A DNA stretch of 64,000 bases from positions 1,612,001-1,676,000 of the forward strand of contig CP073763.1 in NCBI GenBank assembly GCA_018399075.1, read 5' to 3'. Under the pieces are notes generated by a model, which saw only the letters and a list, made by a program, of their open reading frames with translations, did not search any database and was not told where the DNA came from. The stretch is from Simkaniaceae bacterium (GTDB lineage: Bacteria > Chlamydiota > Chlamydiia > Chlamydiales > Simkaniaceae). Made by a program: the position numbers and the translations under genes. The first letter of the stretch is position 1; every line of letters starts with the position of its first letter. Shown in pieces: positions 30,204 to 38,953 of the stretch.

Positions 30204-30800
30204 ATGCCTGCTAGCCCAATTTCAATGGCAATCTCATTATTTTTTGTCATCAACGCTCTAGGAAATATCCCCCTCTACTTAGCACTTCTTGGAAGATATT
30301 CCATGAAAAAACAGAGAACGATCCTGATTCGAGAATTTGTTATCGCCCTATTGATTCTCCTAGCCTTTAATTATTTTGGTGCAAAAATATTTGAATTCCT
30401 CGGTATTACTCAACCCATTTTAGGAATGGCTGGAGGAATACTCCTCCTCCTAATTTCAATTACCATGATCTTTCCTTCCCATACTGTGGATAAAGGGCCT
30501 AAGCATGAACCCATGATTGTCCCTCTTGCCACTCCAGTGATTGCTGGGCCTGGATCGATTACTGCTGTCATGCTCTTTTCTTCTCGTGTAGGAGATCCTC
30601 TTCTCATGACCGGAATTATTACAGGAGCTATGGCTGTTTCTTGCCTAATTGCTCTTTCTTCATCATTCTTCAAGTATGGGCTTGGAGAAAAAGGGCTCAT
30701 TGCTTTTGAGCGTTTAGGGGGAATGATTGTTGCTCTGATTGCCGTGCAAATGTTTGCTACAGGAACAATTGATCTTGTAAAAACTTCTTTCAATTTGTAA
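30204..30800 (+). CDS. MarC-family integral membrane protein
   Basis: The 198 residues make six hydrophobic segments. The opening FFVINALGNIPLYLALLG and the mid-protein segment VPLATPVIAGPGSITAVMLF are characteristic of the MarC/UPF0056 family. Despite its name the family has no proven role in antibiotic resistance, and its transport substrate is not settled. AAAGGAG lies about eight bases before the ATG. It is a single gene, divergent from mtaB. Confidence 0.9.
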   Translation: MPASPISMAISLFFVINALGNIPLYLALLGRYSMKKQRTILIREFVIALLILLAFNYFGAKIFEFLGITQPILGMAGGILLLLISITMIFPSHTVDKGPKHEPMIVPLATPVIAGPGSITAVMLFSSRVGDPLLMTGIITGAMAVSCLIALSSSFFKYGLGEKGLIAFERLGGMIVALIAVQMFATGTIDLVKTSFNL

Positions 30801-30940
30801 TGCCTCCCCTATTCAATAGCTCATTGATAGATTCTCTTGTTCGATATTTTTAAAATTTAAAAAGAAATTGTAGAATAATAAAATCTCGACTAGCATGAAC
30901 CACCGTTAATTTAAACGGCAACTATTTGCAAAGGTTTCAA

Positions 30941-31690
30941 ATGACAGCATCTACTTCTGCACAAACATTAAGAGTTTTTTTTTGCGGTGACTCGAAAACG
31001 ACTTACCAACAAGAGTTAGAGTGTTCCAGTTTAGTTTCGAAGTCTTTTGGAAACACCTCAGTCTTTTTAAATAGTCCATCACCATTTCTTTCTTCCGAAG
31101 ATGAAAGAATAGCCCAAGCCACAACCCTATTGGCTAGGGATATTCTTGAACTCCATGACCTATCTAAAAGAAAAGGAGCTAAGGGGGACCCCCAACGTTT
31201 TCTCGTGTTTACTTATGGCGAAGGAATAAAGGTTGCAGAGTTGACATTGAAAAAACTCTTCCAACACAATATTGACATTCATGTATACAGTTTTGGTGGA
31301 ACAACAACTTTGATTCCAAAAAATTTGGCTTGCACCGTTCACCATTACGTCTTTCAAACCCATTTAAATCCTCAATATTCTATTTTAGCTAGGATGCATT
31401 CCATCCTTTTGAAAATGGACTCGCAGAAATTGAGTTATGAAGTTGCGGTTATGCAAGAAGCTTCAGAAAAAGAGCTGGAAAACGCCCTCAATCGTAATGG
31501 AGAAGATTTTTTTAACCCTGAGCTAATGAGTCGTATGAAAAAATATGAAGGGTATTTTAAAAGCTATTGGGTGACTTTTTTAGACGAAAGCCCTTCAGAA
31601 TCACCCTATGGAAAAGAAAGCTGTGAATTTTTTGCTTACGCACGTATCTTTCAAGAAATTGTACAATCTGAGTACAACCCACAGTGCTAA
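30941..31690 (+). CDS. unrecognised protein, possibly a degenerate alpha/beta hydrolase
   Basis: The 249-residue protein starts at ATG 30941, with AAGG six bases before (a TTG at 30926 is an alternative). No signal peptide or membrane segment. One stretch (RFLVFTYGEGIKVAELTLKKL, here cited by its key TYGEG) resembles the nucleophile elbow of lipase-like hydrolases with Ser replaced by Gly. It is followed by VYSFGGTTTLIP and HHYVFQTHLNP, which resemble the next strand and the usual Asp-loop without the Asp. Chlamydial DUF687 proteins look similar from memory. If so it would be a catalytically dead member. The GC-poor leader is like those of other lineage-specific genes here. Confidence 0.55.
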   Translation: MTASTSAQTLRVFFCGDSKTTYQQELECSSLVSKSFGNTSVFLNSPSPFLSSEDERIAQATTLLARDILELHDLSKRKGAKGDPQRFLVFTYGEGIKVAELTLKKLFQHNIDIHVYSFGGTTTLIPKNLACTVHHYVFQTHLNPQYSILARMHSILLKMDSQKLSYEVAVMQEASEKELENALNRNGEDFFNPELMSRMKKYEGYFKSYWVTFLDESPSESPYGKESCEFFAYARIFQEIVQSEYNPQC

Positions 31691-31707
31691 CCTGAGTCTT
31701 GGGTTTA

Positions 31708-32400
31708 TTAGTATCTAGACTTCTTGATATATCCTCGCTCCCACATAGACGTGTAGGAGTGGCATCCAATAATGAGATGATCATCAAAAGAGATCCCTAA
31801 AAGTTTCCCTCCAGAAACAAGAAGTTTTGTTAGCTCGATATCAGCTTTTGAAGGGATGGGGTCACCACTGGGGTGATTATGCGCTAAGATCACACTATAA
31901 GCGCGCCTCTCTAGGGCTTCATGAAACACTTCACGAGGGTGAATCAAAACTTCTGAAAGGGTCCCCATTCCGATCATTTCTGAATGAAAAATTGCCCCTT
32001 TCACATCCCGCATCATTAGGAAGGCAAGTTCTCTTTTTTGTTTTTCAAGATGCGGCGCAATAAAGGTATAAACATCTTGAGGCGCATAAACTGGAAATTT
32101 TGCAGCACCTCCAAGCCTATTGCTCCGTTTTGCTAGAGCAAAGATCGCCTTAAGTTGAATCGCCTTAGCTATCCCAATCCCTTTCACTTCTGTTAAGGCT
32201 TCAACCGATGCACCCAAGAGCTCAGAAAGCCCTCCAAAGTGGCCAAGAAGTTCTTCAGCTAAAGCAAGAACTGAGGTTCCTTTTCTGCCACTTCCCAAGC
32301 AAATAGCCAAGAGTTCTGTGAGAGAAAGAGCATTTGAGCCACACTGCATCAACCTTTCGCGAGGACGCTCTTCTTTAGGAATTTGGGCAAGCGCTGTCAT
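31708..32400 (-). CDS. radC: RadC-family JAB/MPN-domain protein
   Basis: The RadC family has an N-terminal helix-hairpin-helix half (GIGIAKAIQLKAI) and a JAMM metalloprotease-like half with the motif HNHPSGDPIPSKAD. The metal ligands are two His and an Asp. The 230-residue length is normal. A role in DNA repair was once proposed, but the function is unsettled. Its start overlaps the end of hflX by 26 bases, and it is the last gene of a five-gene minus-strand run. It converges with the gene ending at 31690. Confidence 0.93.
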   Translation of the reverse strand: MTALAQIPKEERPRERLMQCGSNALSLTELLAICLGSGRKGTSVLALAEELLGHFGGLSELLGASVEALTEVKGIGIAKAIQLKAIFALAKRSNRLGGAAKFPVYAPQDVYTFIAPHLEKQKRELAFLMMRDVKGAIFHSEMIGMGTLSEVLIHPREVFHEALERRAYSVILAHNHPSGDPIPSKADIELTKLLVSGGKLLGISFDDHLIIGCHSYTSMWERGYIKKSRY

Positions 32401-33694
32401 CTTCTAAATACTCTCTTACCTTATGTTCTAGGTGAGTTGGAATCTCAACTTCAATGAGAACGTCATTTCCATCATAATCTTGGTGGATGACTCGCCCCTC
32501 TTCCATCAATTCGCTCACTAAAGCATAGTGTTTTTGAGGAATTCGGAGCTTTACAACTTTTCGAAGGTCTTTGATCACCTCCATCATCATCTTCAGAAGA
32601 TCATCAAACCCTTCTTTATTAAGCGCTGAAATAGGGACAACCCTAGGGTATTTTAACTTAAATCGGGCAATCAATGTCTTATTTTCTAATTCATCCACTT
32701 TATTAAGAACGGTGATAATCGGCTTCTCTTCTGGACTAAGTTCTTTTAATACTTCATAGGTTGCTTCAGCATGTTCTTCGGCTAAGGGATGATTAACATC
32801 GATAAGATGAAGGAGAATATCAGTAAAAACCGCTTCTTCAAGTGTACTTCTAAAAGCTGCAACAAGTGTATGGGGAATCTTTCGAATAAACCCAACGGTA
32901 TCGACAAGAAGGATTTCTTGATGGTTAGGAAGGGTAAACTTTCGGGTGGTTGTATCGAGAGTAGCAAAAAGTTTATCTTCGATTAAAACTTCCGCTTCAG
33001 TGAGGGCGTTTAAGAGTGTTGATTTTCCCACATTGGTATATCCAATGATAGCAAAGGTGGGAATTCCTGAACGGATTCTGGCCTGCCTTTGAGTTTCCCT
33101 TTGATGACGGACCTCTTTGATCTCTCTATTAAGACGAGCGATCCGCTTCCGGACAAGACGACGGTCAATCTCAATCTGCCGCTCCCCTGCCCCTTTCGTT
33201 GCACCACCAGCTCCTGCCGTTTGACGGGAAAGGTGAGTCCATAGCCTTTTAAGACGGGGAAGTTGATAATGACTTTTTGCCAATTCTACTTGTAACATCG
33301 CCTCCTTCGTATGGGCCCTTTGAGAAAAAATCTCTAAAATTAGCTCAGTCCGGTCAATCACGGGACGTTTAAAAATCCGTTCCAAGTTTCGCTGTTGATT
33401 GGGAGAAATTTCTTCATCAAAGATGATGACATCGGCTTTTAACTCTTCGGCTTTTTGGCGAAGTTCTTCAACTTTTCCCTTCCCAAAATAAAGGGCAGCA
33501 TCAATGGTCCGAATCGAACACGGCTCTTTTGTAACCACTTCAAAACCATAGGTTGTGGCCAAGGCAGCAAGCTCATCTAGGTGCTCGCTGCAGAGGGGAA
33601 GATCGGCAGCCCGATCATACCCTCCAGCAACCATTGCTGTTTTGAGATCGCTAATGTCATATTTAATGTCTTCGTAGAGTTTGTCTTCTTTCAT
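32375..33694 (-). CDS. hflX: ribosome-associated GTPase HflX
   Basis: HflX splits stalled or damaged 70S/50S particles using GTP. The N-terminal HflX domain (VIIFDEEISPNQQRNLE, summarised by the DEEISPNQQRN core) leads into a coiled, basic helical region and then the G domain. G1 is GYTNVGKST, G3 DTVGF, and G4 NKVD. The 439-residue length is typical. It begins inside the stop of the upstream hydrolase (4-base overlap). From memory, hflX beside a PhnP-like gene is also found in C. trachomatis. Confidence 0.94.
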   Translation of the reverse strand: MKEDKLYEDIKYDISDLKTAMVAGGYDRAADLPLCSEHLDELAALATTYGFEVVTKEPCSIRTIDAALYFGKGKVEELRQKAEELKADVIIFDEEISPNQQRNLERIFKRPVIDRTELILEIFSQRAHTKEAMLQVELAKSHYQLPRLKRLWTHLSRQTAGAGGATKGAGERQIEIDRRLVRKRIARLNREIKEVRHQRETQRQARIRSGIPTFAIIGYTNVGKSTLLNALTEAEVLIEDKLFATLDTTTRKFTLPNHQEILLVDTVGFIRKIPHTLVAAFRSTLEEAVFTDILLHLIDVNHPLAEEHAEATYEVLKELSPEEKPIITVLNKVDELENKTLIARFKLKYPRVVPISALNKEGFDDLLKMMMEVIKDLRKVVKLRIPQKHYALVSELMEEGRVIHQDYDGNDVLIEVEIPTHLEHKVREYLEDDSACPNS

Positions 33695-34461
33695 AATGTA
33701 AGTTCTAGTCCATCGTAAGCGAGGAAAAATCCTTCCGGTAAGTCTTTTTTAGTCTCTTCGTGAGCTATTTCATGAGAAATATGAGTGAAATAGGTCTTTT
33801 TCGCACCTGTTTTTTTCGAAAATTTCATAGCATCCTCTAAACTTAGATGCGCTTTAGATTTTTCCCACCGCCTACCGCTAATGACAAGTGTTTCAATTCC
33901 CTTAAGATAATCAAAAACTTCTTCCTTGAAATCGAGGATATCGGTCACATAAGCAAGCGATCCAAAACAAAAACCATTCACTTTCATACCGAGTTGATCG
34001 TAAGAAATATAGGTCATAGGGAGCCCTTCAAAGTTTGTTTTTCCCTCGTCACCTTCAAGCACCTGAAATTTAAGCTTTGTAGCATGGACATCATCGGTTT
34101 CATGAGGAGGAAGAAAATAATGATAACGAATTTTTAGTTCTTCTAATGTTTCTCTTGAGAGCAGGCAAGGGACCGGTTTTTTTTGAACAAAGGTATAAAT
34201 CCTTAGCTCATCAAGCCCAGCAATATGATCGTAGTGGGTGTGGGTAAGAAGAAGTCCATCGAGAGTATCGATTCCATATTTAAGCGCTTGCATTCGATAG
34301 TCTGGGCCAATATCAATCAGATAGCGCTTATTTCCATTGGTAATTAATACAGAAGGACGAAGTCTTTTATTATAAGAAGAAGTAGATCTGCAGACAGCGC
34401 ATTTGCAACCAATCACAGGGATCCCCATCGATCCTCCTGATCCTAAAAAGAGAAGTTTCAT
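33691..34461 (-). CDS. PhnP-like metallo-beta-lactamase-fold hydrolase
   Basis: A cytoplasmic metallo-hydrolase of 256 residues. The metal motif is THTHYDHIAGLDELR, with a later His in the HISHE segment. The N-terminal GSGGSMGIPVIGCKCAVC carries paired cysteines seen in PhnP-type phosphodiesterases. PhnP cleaves cyclic ribose phosphates, but without other phosphonate genes the substrate here is unknown. Translationally coupled to both neighbours by four-base overlaps. Confidence 0.85.
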   Translation of the reverse strand: MKLLFLGSGGSMGIPVIGCKCAVCRSTSSYNKRLRPSVLITNGNKRYLIDIGPDYRMQALKYGIDTLDGLLLTHTHYDHIAGLDELRIYTFVQKKPVPCLLSRETLEELKIRYHYFLPPHETDDVHATKLKFQVLEGDEGKTNFEGLPMTYISYDQLGMKVNGFCFGSLAYVTDILDFKEEVFDYLKGIETLVISGRRWEKSKAHLSLEDAMKFSKKTGAKKTYFTHISHEIAHEETKKDLPEGFFLAYDGLELTL

Positions 34462-35426
34462 ACCATCTCCTCAGCAAGCTGTTTGCCAAGATAGGCATGA
34501 TAGAGAAGGCCACGAGAGCCCATTCCTGTCATTATGTAAAGGCGATCACCTAGCTGCTTAGCAATAGGGCGGGGGTAGCTTAACCCACTCACGACCCTCA
34601 TTTCCGAAAGGCACTTTTCAACTTTAAATGAAGAATACGAAGGGATAAATTGCCCAATCTGTTTAAAAATTAAATCGGTGGCTGTTCCCATACAAGGCGC
34701 TTCAGTTCTATAGTCCCGTTCATAAGTTGACCCTAAATAGCACCGATTATCCACTTCACTAAGAGCTAAATACCCCTTTCCAATGAGGCTACTTTCATTT
34801 TCAAAATAACTGGGTTTTTGGCAAACCAAAATTTGTCCCTTGTTAAATCTAAGATCGAGTCCCTCCCCTGCAGCAAACCCCCTAATTCCTGCTCCTGCGG
34901 CTAAGACCACAACATCAAAACCTTCTAAATCACTTAGGGAAACCTTTCTATTTTCAAACTGGGCCCCTAAGGTTTCACATACCTTCCAAAGCCCCTTTAA
35001 GTAAAGGGGAGCATGAACTGTAATCCCTGACTTAATAAAGATACCAGGACGGTAGTGACTTCCTTTCATAAAAGCGTGGCATTTTTCTGCATCCCACCAT
35101 TCAATATCCTCGTATCTTCTTTCAAGCTTGCGGAATGCATTTTCCTGTTTTGGAGTGACTGCAATCTTTAGAATTCCACTCTCTTTATAAACCTCCTTTC
35201 CAACGAGCTTAAGGAGATTTTTAGTTTCCTCCATCCCCTCATCACCCATCCAAGAAAGGCGGGCACTTTCTCCAGGGTAAGGATGTAAAAGACCAGATGC
35301 AATTCCAGAGGCGCCCCCTCCAATTCCCTTTCCATCAAAAAGGGTGACATTTCCCCCTCGCTTGAGGAGGTGATAAGTGAGACCAAGACCAGAAAAGCCT
35401 CCGCCTACAATGGCAATTTTTTTCAT
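34458..35426 (-). CDS. FAD-dependent oxidoreductase (DadA/MnmC-C type)
   Basis: The DAO-fold flavoprotein opens with the dinucleotide site GGGFSGLGLTYHLL and the adjoining GGGASGIASGLLHPYPGE stretch, which resembles the C-terminal domain of MnmC as well as DadA-like enzymes. The typical C-terminal FAD-contacting Gly-rich segment (GMGSRGLLYH) is present. At 322 residues it is shorter than D-amino-acid dehydrogenases. Chlamydia has a comparable gene, annotated as D-amino acid dehydrogenase, near mdh and hflX (from memory). The substrate is not clear. Four-base overlaps couple it to the genes on both sides. Confidence 0.82.
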   Translation of the reverse strand: MKKIAIVGGGFSGLGLTYHLLKRGGNVTLFDGKGIGGGASGIASGLLHPYPGESARLSWMGDEGMEETKNLLKLVGKEVYKESGILKIAVTPKQENAFRKLERRYEDIEWWDAEKCHAFMKGSHYRPGIFIKSGITVHAPLYLKGLWKVCETLGAQFENRKVSLSDLEGFDVVVLAAGAGIRGFAAGEGLDLRFNKGQILVCQKPSYFENESSLIGKGYLALSEVDNRCYLGSTYERDYRTEAPCMGTATDLIFKQIGQFIPSYSSFKVEKCLSEMRVVSGLSYPRPIAKQLGDRLYIMTGMGSRGLLYHAYLGKQLAEEMV

Positions 35427-36250
35427 GCAACTTTCGTGTGATATTTCTTCTGCATTAAAGCATAACTCTCAACGGCAAAATTAAAAAAGAAAAGAATTCC
35501 AGGAGTGAGCATCGCACAGAAGGGGATCATGATGAAAAACCATTGAAGAGCAATGGTAAGTGTCTCAGCCTTAACTAAAAAATTAATCCCAGTAAGAAAA
35601 GCCGCTAAGGAAAGAATCCCCACTCCTAAAAGAAGAGGAATCAACCCTAAAAGAAAAAGTGCTAAGTTTGAGAATAGATTTTCTTTAAAACGGAAGTAAA
35701 CCTCTTCTGCAAGCTTTAATTTGAGCCGTGAATTTAACGCAATATGAGGCGTTGCAAAAAAGAGGAGAAATAGATTGAAAAAAGATAAAATTAAAGATCC
35801 CAATACAAGTAAAAAGGGGCCAAAAGCTAGGACAACTCCTAGTACATCTCCAAGTGCTGGTATCTCTTTTAAAAGATAAAAGATCCCCATCATCATCCAT
35901 AATAATAAATAAGCCAAGAGCAGGGGAAAAGTTAAGTAGGATACACCAATAAGAAGTTCCCAAGACTGACGCAGAATCTTCTTAAAACTCAAGGGAACCA
36001 TCTTTACTTCATGGTGGTAAACGCGTGCTAAAACAACACCTGCTGCAAGAAGCAGTCCAGAAGATAAGAAGACAGGAAGAAATGTTAAACTAAGAACCAC
36101 CCATTCCCCAGCATTGACAGCAAGGGCTCGGCAAAAAACAAGCATCAAACCACAAATGACAAGGATAGGAAACATAAAAAGAAACTTCTTCTTCGTGAAT
36201 GAAAAACGAAGAGCACGGTTAAAGATAAATTCGATCTCTTGAAATGTCAT
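35423..36250 (-). CDS. multi-pass membrane protein of unknown function
   Basis: A 275-residue protein with about six hydrophobic segments: near residues 23-45, 52-75, 95-120, 125-165, 190-220 and 240-262. A basic N-terminus (FSFTKKKF) is likely on the cytoplasmic side. No motif for transport or catalysis is evident; conserved chlamydial membrane hypotheticals look like this. It leads the run with the FAD oxidoreductase, PhnP-like hydrolase, HflX and RadC, coupled to the next gene by a four-base overlap. Confidence 0.75.
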   Translation of the reverse strand: MTFQEIEFIFNRALRFSFTKKKFLFMFPILVICGLMLVFCRALAVNAGEWVVLSLTFLPVFLSSGLLLAAGVVLARVYHHEVKMVPLSFKKILRQSWELLIGVSYLTFPLLLAYLLLWMMMGIFYLLKEIPALGDVLGVVLAFGPFLLVLGSLILSFFNLFLLFFATPHIALNSRLKLKLAEEVYFRFKENLFSNLALFLLGLIPLLLGVGILSLAAFLTGINFLVKAETLTIALQWFFIMIPFCAMLTPGILFFFNFAVESYALMQKKYHTKVA

Positions 36251-36277
36251 GTCCCCATCCTAACAAAAGAATAGGAA

Positions 36278-37114
36278 TTATTTCAAACCAACAAGTGCTG
36301 TTGCAACCCAGCTAGGTGTAGGATTTCCTTCAAAATTTAAAGCTGTATCAACCAGTTGTAGATCTAAAATTGAAGGGGACATCGGACCACAAAGGTATCT
36401 TAAAACAGAGGCAACATCTCTTGCATCATTAATCGACTGATAACAGTGATCAAGATAGTCTGAATAGTTTCCCCCTTTTAAGAGTTCAAAACTTCTTAAA
36501 ATATTTTCCCTAGCAAAGCATACTCCCTCTTCACCAAACCCCACCATCTTTGAAGAGTTGTAAGCCGCCCCATTATGATTTAAATCGCCTGTCATAACGA
36601 CTACCGAATCCTTAGAGATCCTTTTTAGCTCCTCAATCCCTAATAACTTCTCTGGCTCCCGATTGACCAAACAAGGATATCTCATAATGAGCCTTGGCCT
36701 CTTAATCCCTCGCCGCTTAATCTCGGCATCCCATAGGATCTTAAAAGGGAATAAGGAATATTCGCCTTCAACCTCTTGAAAGACTCCCCAATAAGGGGAG
36801 TCCTTAATACTTTCTCTTTGCCGCTCTTTTATCCGAGAATTTCTAATCTCATCTGTAAGCGTATGAACAACCCCCAAAACAAGGACCTGATCAGTCCCAC
36901 TATCTAAGCAAGCCTGTACCACTGGAGCAATCTGATGCCCGCATTCACTTAAAAAGGTATGAGGAAAGACAGCAGATCCTCCATCCTGAAGCGTTTGAGA
37001 TAAATCCCACTTCTCCCCTTCGTCTAGAAGTCTATTAAGACCTTTATCCCCTAACTTTTCAAGATCAAGAACATACTGGTGAAGGAGATCCTCCTTCATT
37101 GCTGCCATTTTCAT
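36278..37114 (-). CDS. divergent MEMO-family protein (putative)
   Basis: Three segments match the MEMO (AmmeMemoRadiSam B) pattern in order: PHTFLSECGHQIA for PHAGYxYSGxxAA, LVLGVVHT for VILGPSHH, and TGDLNHNGAAY for SSDLSHYGxxY. In MEMO proteins the histidines of these motifs line a metal site. The Cys usually found near the end is not obvious here. No AmmeMemoRadiSam partner (radical SAM or AMMECR1) is adjacent. The start at ATG 37112-37114 is set by GAGG five bases before; the frame continues to a TTG at 37192. Function unknown. Confidence 0.5.
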   Translation of the reverse strand: MKMAAMKEDLLHQYVLDLEKLGDKGLNRLLDEGEKWDLSQTLQDGGSAVFPHTFLSECGHQIAPVVQACLDSGTDQVLVLGVVHTLTDEIRNSRIKERQRESIKDSPYWGVFQEVEGEYSLFPFKILWDAEIKRRGIKRPRLIMRYPCLVNREPEKLLGIEELKRISKDSVVVMTGDLNHNGAAYNSSKMVGFGEEGVCFARENILRSFELLKGGNYSDYLDHCYQSINDARDVASVLRYLCGPMSPSILDLQLVDTALNFEGNPTPSWVATALVGLK

Positions 37115-37352
37115 CCAATCCTCACTGTGCTTGTCGGGACATCCTATCACTAACCATTTTTTTAACCCACTTATTTTCTTCCTTAGAAGCAATCAAAGCC
37201 CTCTAGAGCCTTTCTAAACTTGTTGGTGGCAATGGGAAAGCTTCCGAGACATAGAAGAAACCAGAATGACATTCATCAAGTTATATGAGAGGATAAAGAT
37301 AAGGGGAAATGAGCATTGTAGAGATGACGTGCAAATCTCACTATCTCTAACC
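37115..37352. other. intergenic stretch without recognised features
   Basis: Between the MEMO-like gene and the UUCG terminator I see no supported gene, RNA or repeat. A 72-codon frame across part of it has no ribosome site and runs through the hairpins of the RNA candidate. Confidence 0.4.
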
Positions 37353-37390
37353 AAAAAAAAAGTCAGCCGGACCCGAAGGTCCGGACTGAC
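37353..37390 (-). terminator. UUCG-capped terminator
   Basis: Read on the minus strand: GTCAG-T-CCGGACC, loop TTCG, then GGTCCGG-CTGAC, and a run of nine T. The 12-base stem with a single bulge and the UUCG tetraloop is very stable. It lies about 400 bases past gltA, beyond that gene's own hairpin. Confidence 0.85.
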
Positions 37391-37569
37391 ACCAAAAAAA
37401 GGGAAGGTACAAAAAGGTTGGTTGATAATCATTTGATTATCAGCAAATGTAAATTAGTGTCTTTAGAACCTGGATTAATTGGGAATTCCGCATCAAAAAA
37501 TGCGAGATTGACATGTGAATGCCCCCTAAAAACCCCTAATTCACATTTGTTAACAATCAAAAAAAATAC
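37362..37569 (-). ncRNA. candidate structured small RNA
   Basis: On the minus strand, TTGACA (37587-37592) and GTATTT (37564-37569) are 17 bases apart, predicting a start near 37556. The following ~195 bases hold four hairpins. H1 is ATGTGAAT with ATTCACAT (37539-37546 and 37513-37520). H2 is CGCAT with ATGCG (37500-37504 and 37489-37493). H3 is TGATAATC with GATTATCA (37435-37442 and 37423-37430). Last comes a terminator with a UUCG tetraloop. There is no believable reading frame. It does not match tmRNA, RNase P or SRP RNA as I know them; a 6S RNA of similar length cannot be excluded. Confidence 0.5.
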
Positions 37570-37592
37570 CGCTGCACCCTAATGGATGTCAA
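37563..37592 (-). promoter_or_regulatory. promoter of the small-RNA candidate
   Basis: A consensus -35 TTGACA (37587-37592) is followed after 17 bases by GTATTT (37564-37569), or after 18 by TATTTT. No gene starts within 300 bases downstream on this strand. Confidence 0.55.
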
Positions 37593-37753
37593 CTTGCCTT
37601 GTTACCTTTTGCACTTTTTTTGGTATTAACCACGTATTATTAGAAGTATTTTATTATAAGGGCAGCATCCCTTAAGATTTATTATAGCACTAGACTCTTT
37701 TTTTGTTAACTATTTAGTTTAAATAATTTATAAACAACTAACAATAAATAGGT

Positions 37754-37793
37754 TAAAAACCTTAATATCTCCTTAATATAAAGGAAATATTAA
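37754..37793 (-). terminator. hairpin at the gltA stop codon
   Basis: On the minus strand TTAATAT-T-TCCTT and AAGGA-G-ATATTAA pair around a six-base loop, followed by GGTTTTT. The stem begins at the gltA stop codon. It is AU-rich, so termination may be partial. Confidence 0.6.
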
Positions 37794-38944
37794 GCTCCTT
37801 TATAGAGATATTTAGGACGGATGATCGGCGTCCCCTTTCCTCCGCGAGCCTCTAAGCGCTCATAAACGATCTGAATGGCGATCCCCACAGAGCGGGCTAG
37901 ACCAAAAAGGATCGTATAGTATTCGGGATAGGGAAACCCAGCGGCCGTCAGAATCGTTCCTGACATCGCATCGACATTTGGATAAGGATTTGAGATTTTA
38001 GGGTTCTCTTTTAGGACCTTAGGACCAATAGCCCTAAGATGCATCGCAATCTTAACAAGTGGATCTTCTGGGAAATGCTCCTCAGCGTAATCATAAAAAA
38101 TTGTGGCCCGCGCATCTTCTGCTCTAAGAACCGCATGGCCAAAACCAAACACAAGTTCCTTATTCTCAATTCTTTCTCTTAAGAGAGCTTCTACATTACT
38201 TTCTGAGGCATTATCGCCGAGTTTATCAAGCATGCCATGAACAAAGGTTAGGCAATCTTGATTCGCCTTTCCATGTCGTGGACCAGCTAAAGCGCACATC
38301 GCTCCGCAGATCGCTCCGTACATTCCCTCCAATCCTGAAGCAACGGCTTTTCCAACAAAAGCTGAAAGATTTCCCCCACCATGATCATAGTGCAGAAGAT
38401 TGAAAAGACGGAAGACTTCTGCGAGCTGCTTAGGATCAGCATCGGGCGCTTGGACCATATGGGCAAAGTTCTCCATATACCCCAATTCAGGATCCGGCTG
38501 AGGGGTTTCCCCCCACCCTGCATGATAGTTAATGACAATCGCTACTAAATGGGGAAGTTTTGCGATCAGGTTAAGACAATCTTCCTTATAGTCATCTTGA
38601 CCTTCAAGCATCCCCAAAACAAGGAGGGCTGCATTGAAAAGCTTCATGGGGTGTCCTTGCCTTGGCAAGGACTCGATATGCTTGATGACAGCGCTAGAAC
38701 AGTTCCCACGGTTTTTGAGCTCCGTACTAAAGGTCGTGATTTCTTGAGAACTCCCCTCTTTTCCATGCATTAACAGATAAAGAACCCTCTCTGGCTCCCA
38801 TTTATAGAGCTCAGAAATAGGCCGACCACGATAAAAAAGGCCTTTAATCGGGTCTACCGAAGAGGTCGTGCAATAGCCAACAGGATAGCCTCGCATTCCT
38901 GTCTCGAGTTGGTCTTTGGTAATCTCAAAAAGAACATCGCTCAT
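37790..38944 (-). CDS. gltA: citrate synthase, eukaryote-like type
   Basis: Citrate synthase condenses acetyl-CoA and oxaloacetate, the entry step of the TCA cycle. The catalytic features are present: DHGGGNLS, LAGPRHGKANQD and GFGHAVLRAEDARAT. The form GHAVLR, the GGN-S pattern and NPYPNVDAMSG with YYTILFGLARS are closer to mitochondrial enzymes (and a few bacterial relatives such as that of Geobacter) than to the usual bacterial GFGHRVYK type. The 384 residues lack a targeting peptide. It follows mdh by nine bases. Chlamydiaceae lack this enzyme; environmental chlamydiae have a complete cycle. Confidence 0.92.
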   Translation of the reverse strand: MSDVLFEITKDQLETGMRGYPVGYCTTSSVDPIKGLFYRGRPISELYKWEPERVLYLLMHGKEGSSQEITTFSTELKNRGNCSSAVIKHIESLPRQGHPMKLFNAALLVLGMLEGQDDYKEDCLNLIAKLPHLVAIVINYHAGWGETPQPDPELGYMENFAHMVQAPDADPKQLAEVFRLFNLLHYDHGGGNLSAFVGKAVASGLEGMYGAICGAMCALAGPRHGKANQDCLTFVHGMLDKLGDNASESNVEALLRERIENKELVFGFGHAVLRAEDARATIFYDYAEEHFPEDPLVKIAMHLRAIGPKVLKENPKISNPYPNVDAMSGTILTAAGFPYPEYYTILFGLARSVGIAIQIVYERLEARGGKGTPIIRPKYLYKGA

Positions 38945-38953
38945 GATTTATCC

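Noticed and set aside
37214-37432. 72-codon minus-strand reading frame in the gap after the MEMO-like gene
   Set aside because: No ribosome site; it crosses the UUCG terminator and part of the small-RNA candidate, and the protein looks like random sequence.
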